From contig NZ_JAQMUE010000019.1 in the NCBI RefSeq assembly GCF_028330985.1, forward strand, positions 1 through 64,000: a stretch of DNA of 64,000 nt, given 5' to 3'. This DNA comes from Roseofilum reptotaenium CS-1145. Its GTDB lineage: Bacteria; Cyanobacteriota; Cyanobacteriia; Cyanobacteriales; Desertifilaceae. Shown one piece after another: positions 59,577-64,000 of the stretch. Numbering within the stretch: position 1 is the first letter of the stretch; every line of letters starts with the position of its first letter. The notes under the pieces were generated by a model that did no database searches, was not told the origin of the DNA, and worked only from the letters and a program-made list of their open reading frames with translations. The translations under genes were made by a program, and so were the position numbers.

Positions 59577-61256
59577 TTACAAATCGTCGGTAACTGCACC
59601 TCTGCTACTCGAGGCCACTAACTTGGCATACTTGGCTAACACACCTCTGGTATAAGCCGGTTCCTTGGGTTTCCATTGGGCGCGACGTTGGGCTAACTCT
59701 TCATCGGAAACCTGGAGTTCTAAACGGCGCTCTGGTGCGTCAATAATGATAGTATCGCCTTCTTGAACCAAGGCGATCGCGCCACCGACGGCTGCTTCGG
59801 GAGCCACATGACCGACGACCATGCCATAGGTTCCACCAGAAAAGCGACCATCCGTAATTAAACCCACAGAATCGCCCAATCCTGCACCGATAATCGCTGA
59901 GGTGGGAGCTAACATTTCCCGCATTCCGGGGCCACCTTTGGGGCCTTCATAGCGCACCACAATCACATCAGAAGGCTTAATTTTACCGGCGAGGATGGCA
60001 GCTAAACAGTCTTCCTCAGATTCAAACACCCGTGCTGGCCCCGTGATTTTGGGGTTTTTTACGCCAGAAATCTTGGCCACGCCGCCCTCAGTGGCTAAAT
60101 TGCCCCGCAAAACGACTAAATGACCAGTGGTATACATAGGGTTATTCCAGGGACGGATTACATCTTGGTCTTCCCTGGGAGTTGAAGGGACATCGGCAAG
60201 AATTTCGGCGATAGTTTGACCGCTGACGGTGAGGCAATCCCCATGAAGTACGCCATGGTCGAGTAGAATCTTCATCACTTGAGGAATACCACCGGCTTGA
60301 TGGAGATTGACGGTAACGTACCGACCCGAGGGTTTTAAATCGCAGATCACGGGGACTTTGGCGCGGATCGTTTCAAAGTCATCCAGAGTTAACTCTACAC
60401 CGGCTGCATGGGCGATCGCCAATAAATGCAAGACCGCATTCGTCGATCCTCCCACAGCCATGACGACGGCGATCGCATTCTCAAACGCCTTCCGGGTTAA
60501 AATTTGGCGAGGTAAGATGCGCTTACGAATGGCATCCACCAACACCTTAGCCGACTCTGCTGTGCTATCAGCTTTTTCTTCATCTTCAGCCGCCATCGTC
60601 GAAGAATAGGGTAAACTCATGCCCATGGCTTCAAAGGCCGAAGACATCGTATTCGCCGTAAACATTCCCCCACACGATCCCGATCCTGGGCAAGCATTGT
60701 CCTCAATACCCTTTAATTCCGTATCATCAATCTTACCCGCACTATGTTGCCCCACCGCCTCAAAGGCACTCACTACCGTTAGATCGCAGTCCTTATACCG
60801 ACCGGGCTTAATCGTTCCTCCATAGACAAACACGGCTGGAATATTCATCCGAGCGATCGCAATCATCGCCCCTGGCATATTCTTATCGCAACCCCCAATC
60901 GCCAGAACCCCATCCATACTCTGACCATTACAGGCCGTTTCGATCGCATCAGCAATCACATCCCGAGAGACCAAGGAATACTTCATTCCCTCCGTCCCCA
61001 TCGCAATCCCATCACTGACCGTAATCGTACCAAACATTTGGGGCATAGCCCCCGCGTCCTTGAGAGCGCTTTCCCCGCGCACAGCCAAATCATTCAAACC
61101 CACATTACAGGGCGTAATCGTACTATAGCCATTGGCAATACCGACAATCGGTTTCGTGAAATCCTCATCACTAAACCCCACTGCTCGCAACATTGCTCGG
61201 TTAGGCGCTCTTTGCACACCTTGGGTAACCACTTGACTTCTAAAATTATCAGCCAT
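59577..61256 (-). CDS. ilvD: Dihydroxy-acid dehydratase
   Basis: A 559-residue Fe-S dehydratase of branched-chain amino-acid and CoA-precursor synthesis. [20 protein letters not shown] (first cluster Cys), [37 protein letters not shown] and [20 protein letters not shown] are intact. The cluster cysteines are in place. It starts [20 protein letters not shown] as expected. Single gene; downstream is a strong hairpin. Confidence 0.95.
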   Translation of the reverse strand: MADNFRSQVVTQGVQRAPNRAMLRAVGFSDEDFTKPIVGIANGYSTITPCNVGLNDLAVRGESALKDAGAMPQMFGTITVSDGIAMGTEGMKYSLVSRDVIADAIETACNGQSMDGVLAIGGCDKNMPGAMIAIARMNIPAVFVYGGTIKPGRYKDCDLTVVSAFEAVGQHSAGKIDDTELKGIEDNACPGSGSCGGMFTANTMSSAFEAMGMSLPYSSTMAAEDEEKADSTAESAKVLVDAIRKRILPRQILTRKAFENAIAVVMAVGGSTNAVLHLLAIAHAAGVELTLDDFETIRAKVPVICDLKPSGRYVTVNLHQAGGIPQVMKILLDHGVLHGDCLTVSGQTIAEILADVPSTPREDQDVIRPWNNPMYTTGHLVVLRGNLATEGGVAKISGVKNPKITGPARVFESEEDCLAAILAGKIKPSDVIVVRYEGPKGGPGMREMLAPTSAIIGAGLGDSVGLITDGRFSGGTYGMVVGHVAPEAAVGGAIALVQEGDTIIIDAPERRLELQVSDEELAQRRAQWKPKEPAYTRGVLAKYAKLVASSSRGAVTDDL

Positions 61257-61584
61257 CCTGATATCCTTTGCTTACAACGAAATAAGATTTACAGCACTTG
61301 ACAATCTTCTGAGATATGCTTTAATCCCTCCCAACGCCCCTTAAGGAGGGCAGTAAAAGGCTCCCCTTTTCAAGAGGGAGATTTGGGGGGATTCAGGTAT
61401 ACCGCATACCCAAAGAAACTGCTGTATACTCTTCCTTCCTATTGTCTCAAAAGAGATGACCCTTTGAATATACCTTTGAGTTAAACCGCTTCTTTAGTTA
61501 GAGCCAGTATGATACTCTAAAATTTTCCATAGGCTTCTTTTAACTTTTTCCCTTTCTCCAGCAACTCAAGCCTAACGCTAACCC
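61257..61584. other. Divergent intergenic region with AAATCTCCC repeat (copy 2)
   Basis: No gene seen. Between about 61320 and 61400 it holds AATCCCTCCCAACGCCCC, CTCCCCTTTTCAAGAGGG and GAGATTTGGGGGGATT, the same dispersed repeat family as at 8009. It also carries the upstream regions of ilvD and the pentapeptide gene, with no clear promoter motif. Confidence 0.55.
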
Positions 61585-62424
61585 ATGGATCTAGACGAAC
61601 TCAAGCAATTATACACCGAAGGACAACGAGATTTTCGCCAAGTGGATCTGAGTCGCCAGCTTTTAGTTGGTATTGCTCTTAACGAAGCCAATCTACGAGA
61701 GTCACAATTAACACAAGTCAATTTGAGTAAAGCCAAACTCAAGGGGGTTAATCTCAGAGAATCGGACTTACGAGGCGCAAATTTGAGCGGGATTGATTTA
61801 CAAGAGGCTAATTTGATTAGTGCCAATCTTCAAGGGGCTAATTTAATGGGAGCCAATTTGAGTGGGGCAGGGATGCGAGGGGCTGATTTACATGAAGCAG
61901 ATTTAACAGGAGCCAATTTAACCCAAGCCAATCTCAGTGAATCGATTTTGACAGAAATTCGCCTTTATGATGCCAATTTAAGTAAGGCAACCTTGACTCG
62001 ATCCAAGTTGGATGAAGCAATTTTAACTAAGGCCAATTTAGAAGGGACAAATCTCACGTATACCTTACTAACTAAAGCTCATTTGGAAGAAGTTAATCTC
62101 ACCAATGCGATGCTCAGTGGGGCGAATTTAGAGGAAGCGAATCTAACCAAGGCAGATTTGAGTTTTGCGAATGTTAGTGGGGCCAACTTAAGGTTGGCAA
62201 TTTTATATCAAGCCAATCTTCGTCAGGCAAACTTAAGTTGGGCCACGTTGCGACAAGCAGATATGCGAGTGGCGAATTTGTTTCGGACCAACTTAAATTG
62301 GGCAAATTTGGGAGAGGCAAATCTAGCTCAAGCCATGATGATTGATGCTAAACTCAATCAGGCAAATTTGCGTAATACGGATATGACCAGTGCAATTATG
62401 CCCGATGGTTCCACCCATGAGTAG
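61585..62424 (+). CDS. Pentapeptide-repeat protein (279 residues)
   Basis: A beta-helix protein of pentapeptides (KGVNLRESDLRGANLSGIDL, GANLMGANLSGAGMRGADL) from about residue 25 to 270, preceded by DLDELKQLYTEGQRDFRQVD and ended by SAIMPDGSTHE. It shares the leader and C-terminal PDGS signature with the protein at 56284. It is convergent with the CHAT-protease gene, nine bases between stops. No signal peptide. Role unknown. Confidence 0.92.
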   Translation: MDLDELKQLYTEGQRDFRQVDLSRQLLVGIALNEANLRESQLTQVNLSKAKLKGVNLRESDLRGANLSGIDLQEANLISANLQGANLMGANLSGAGMRGADLHEADLTGANLTQANLSESILTEIRLYDANLSKATLTRSKLDEAILTKANLEGTNLTYTLLTKAHLEEVNLTNAMLSGANLEEANLTKADLSFANVSGANLRLAILYQANLRQANLSWATLRQADMRVANLFRTNLNWANLGEANLAQAMMIDAKLNQANLRNTDMTSAIMPDGSTHE

Positions 62425-62433
62425 CGATCGCAA

Positions 62434-63957
62434 TTAATTCCAGTTGCCAATCAAGGTATACGCTGACCAATAGTAGGGATGATTAAAGGTTTGGGATCTA
62501 GAAAATTGATCTTGTATATCAATCGTTAAATCTGAAGAGAGATGAAGACGACCCTCACGGATATTAATCGAACCATTAATCATCTTTAATTGTGTTTGTC
62601 TTAAGGCAGTAATTTTAACGGTTGAATTCTGAAGTTGATGATAAAATTCTGCCATTAATGCCAGTGAACCTTCATCAGAAGTATACCATAAACTGCCAAG
62701 AGAAGTTTTAACTCCTGCTTGTAAAGCTAATCCAGAAAACCCTAATTCTGCTTCTTCACTTCCTAGGGCTGTGCGACAAGCACTGAGCGTTAAAAGTTCA
62801 ACCCTAGGATTTTGATTCCATTGAGAATCTTGAGATAATTCACGCAATTGATCTAATCCCACATTGCGATCCCATAATTGAATGAAAGAGTTGCTGATAT
62901 CTCCGGGTCTAAATTCGGCATGAGTGGCAATATGCATCATCCGAGTATCTGGAGTTTTGCTATATTCCTGTAAATTTGCAACGGTGGCTTGTCGGTCTAA
63001 AAAGGTTTGACTTTGCCAAATTTTTTGCAGCCAAGAAAGTTCCACAGGAACCGCAGGTAAGGGGGGTAATTCCTGGTTTCGCCCTCCATCCGATACGCCA
63101 AATCCTAATAATGTAGCTGATTGAACGGAACGATAGGCTGGATCGATCAGACTAAAGCTGGGAATTAAACCAATCTGATAGTCTTCGATCAGAAAATGTT
63201 GGTCATGGTAGAGGGCAGCAATGGGAAGAGAGCGAAGTTTTTTGTCCAAACAAAAGATTAAGGTGTCTATGTTCTGAGCAGATAAGGAGTGTTCTAGTGG
63301 TTGAATCAACCCTTGGTAGAGTTGACTGGCATAGGGTTCATAGCTGGTGGTTCTGATTTTTCGTGGATTGGTAATTTCTTGGTTAAATTTATTGATAGTT
63401 GCTTCTAGAAAGGAGCGGGAAATGTCTTGTGTTTTTATTTGGGCAAATGGAGAGGATTCTGATTTTTGTTTGTTTAATAATTGGGGAGAGAAACAAGCAT
63501 CATTTTTAGGAAAAATGGTAAGTATATTCAATTCGTTTTGTAGGGAAACCATATAAACGATGGCCGATCGCTGTTGGGTGTTTTGGGCTAACCGATCGAG
63601 GATTTGTGCGATTTCACAAGTGGTTGCGGTTCGGCCATAGAGTTTGAGATCGAAATATTTTGCATATTCGACGGCTTGAAATTCTTCAAACAGTTGAATG
63701 GCTTGTTCAAAATCGGATTGAAGAAATTGGCTTTCAAAGGCTTCTCGAGCGATTTCTACGTCTTTGAATGAGGTGTTATCGTTACTCCCAGAAGAATTAT
63801 CAGATTCTGAAGGAGGAAAGGATAAGAGTTCTTGAAGATTAGGGCCAGTGACATCAGATTGATTGCCGGTTTGGGAGTAGGCGTTTTGTAGGGATGAATG
63901 GGTGAGAAGGACAAGAAAAATGGAGATGAACCAGACCCAAAAATGATGAATTTTCAT
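62434..63957 (-). CDS. Exported CHAT-domain protease
   Basis: A 507-residue caspase-like protein. The signal peptide (HFWVWFISIFLVLLTHSSLQ, cleavage near NAYSQ) is followed by a helical region (about 65-130) with a TPR-like helix, then the CHAT domain (about 190-505) with catalytic His346 (MHIATHAEFR) and Cys394 (LSACRTALG), both intact. It should be a cysteine protease acting outside the cytoplasm, although many exported cyanobacterial CHAT proteins have unknown targets. Most have long TPR arrays; here the helical part is short. Confidence 0.88.
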   Translation of the reverse strand: MKIHHFWVWFISIFLVLLTHSSLQNAYSQTGNQSDVTGPNLQELLSFPPSESDNSSGSNDNTSFKDVEIAREAFESQFLQSDFEQAIQLFEEFQAVEYAKYFDLKLYGRTATTCEIAQILDRLAQNTQQRSAIVYMVSLQNELNILTIFPKNDACFSPQLLNKQKSESSPFAQIKTQDISRSFLEATINKFNQEITNPRKIRTTSYEPYASQLYQGLIQPLEHSLSAQNIDTLIFCLDKKLRSLPIAALYHDQHFLIEDYQIGLIPSFSLIDPAYRSVQSATLLGFGVSDGGRNQELPPLPAVPVELSWLQKIWQSQTFLDRQATVANLQEYSKTPDTRMMHIATHAEFRPGDISNSFIQLWDRNVGLDQLRELSQDSQWNQNPRVELLTLSACRTALGSEEAELGFSGLALQAGVKTSLGSLWYTSDEGSLALMAEFYHQLQNSTVKITALRQTQLKMINGSINIREGRLHLSSDLTIDIQDQFSRSQTFNHPYYWSAYTLIGNWN

Positions 63958-64000
63958 AGCTTCTAGGACTTGATGCCGGTAAAAGTCATTATGTTTAAGA

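Noticed and set aside
1..64000. rRNA, tRNA, insertion sequences, prophage or cas genes
   Set aside because: I looked for them by gaps and motifs and saw none; a dedicated scan (tRNAscan, Infernal, ISfinder) could still find a short or unusual one.

Overview
The window is chromosomal DNA of a cyanobacterium. It carries psaK (photosystem I), a Psb28 protein and a CyanoP/PsbP lipoprotein (photosystem II), a CrtD-type carotenoid desaturase, an IctB-like membrane protein, Ycf20/DUF565, a CPP1-like protein, isochorismate synthase for phylloquinone, and many copies of the HIP1 octamer GCGATCGC. The non-coding DNA is rich in heptamer repeats (GGCAATA/GGGAATA), small palindromes and MITE-like elements, as in filamentous non-heterocystous cyanobacteria. 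I cannot name the species. I saw no rRNA, tRNA, intact insertion sequence or prophage.

Layout. 0-5 kb: the 3' end of a WD40 protein made of near-identical 41-residue repeats, a small coiled-coil protein, an orphan ABC ATPase, and crtD. 5-14 kb: a PutA-type bifunctional proline catabolic enzyme, a DUF6930-like protein, an IscA-type Fe-S protein with a TPR partner, a GIY-YIG protein, a BrnT/BrnA toxin-antitoxin pair and a CobA-HemD fusion. 14.2-18.1 kb: an AT-rich accessory island with a stand-alone toxin-domain-like protein, an immunity-like partner, an overlapping kinase / small protein / FGE-sulfatase cassette, and three immunity-like genes on the other strand. 18-24.5 kb: tldD-pmbA, a PIN toxin pair, two tandem DUF1400 exported proteins and a truncated Tat lipoprotein. 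24.8-32 kb: a glycosyltransferase-TPR protein, an NrtA/CmpA-like Tat lipoprotein coupled to a sensor histidine kinase, CyanoP-Maf, and a Ser/Thr kinase. 32-44 kb: M1 aminopeptidase with HEAT repeats, a PD-(D/E)XK-like protein, CPP1-like, an OmpR regulator, trpF, psaK, a lipoate ligase, YbjN, TPR, ycf20, psb28 and a ROK glucokinase. 44.2-46.2 kb: a CRISPR array of 28 repeats without cas genes. 46.5-64 kb: ictB, HepT/MntA, leuD, folC, an ECF-like ABC ATPase, TPR and DUF4112 proteins, a deacetylase, two pentapeptide-repeat proteins, menF, a DUF433/DUF5615 pair, ilvD and a secreted CHAT protease.

How they fit. Most genes are housekeeping genes in short operons or alone. The accessory layer is defence and conflict: four toxin-antitoxin modules, the CRISPR array, the 14-18 kb island and the WD40 and CHAT proteins. 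The best candidates for something undescribed are the kinase / small ORF / FGE-like cassette inside that island and the binding-protein plus histidine-kinase pair at 26-29.3 kb. Repeat elements sit exactly at several stop codons, so they have shaped gene 3' ends here.
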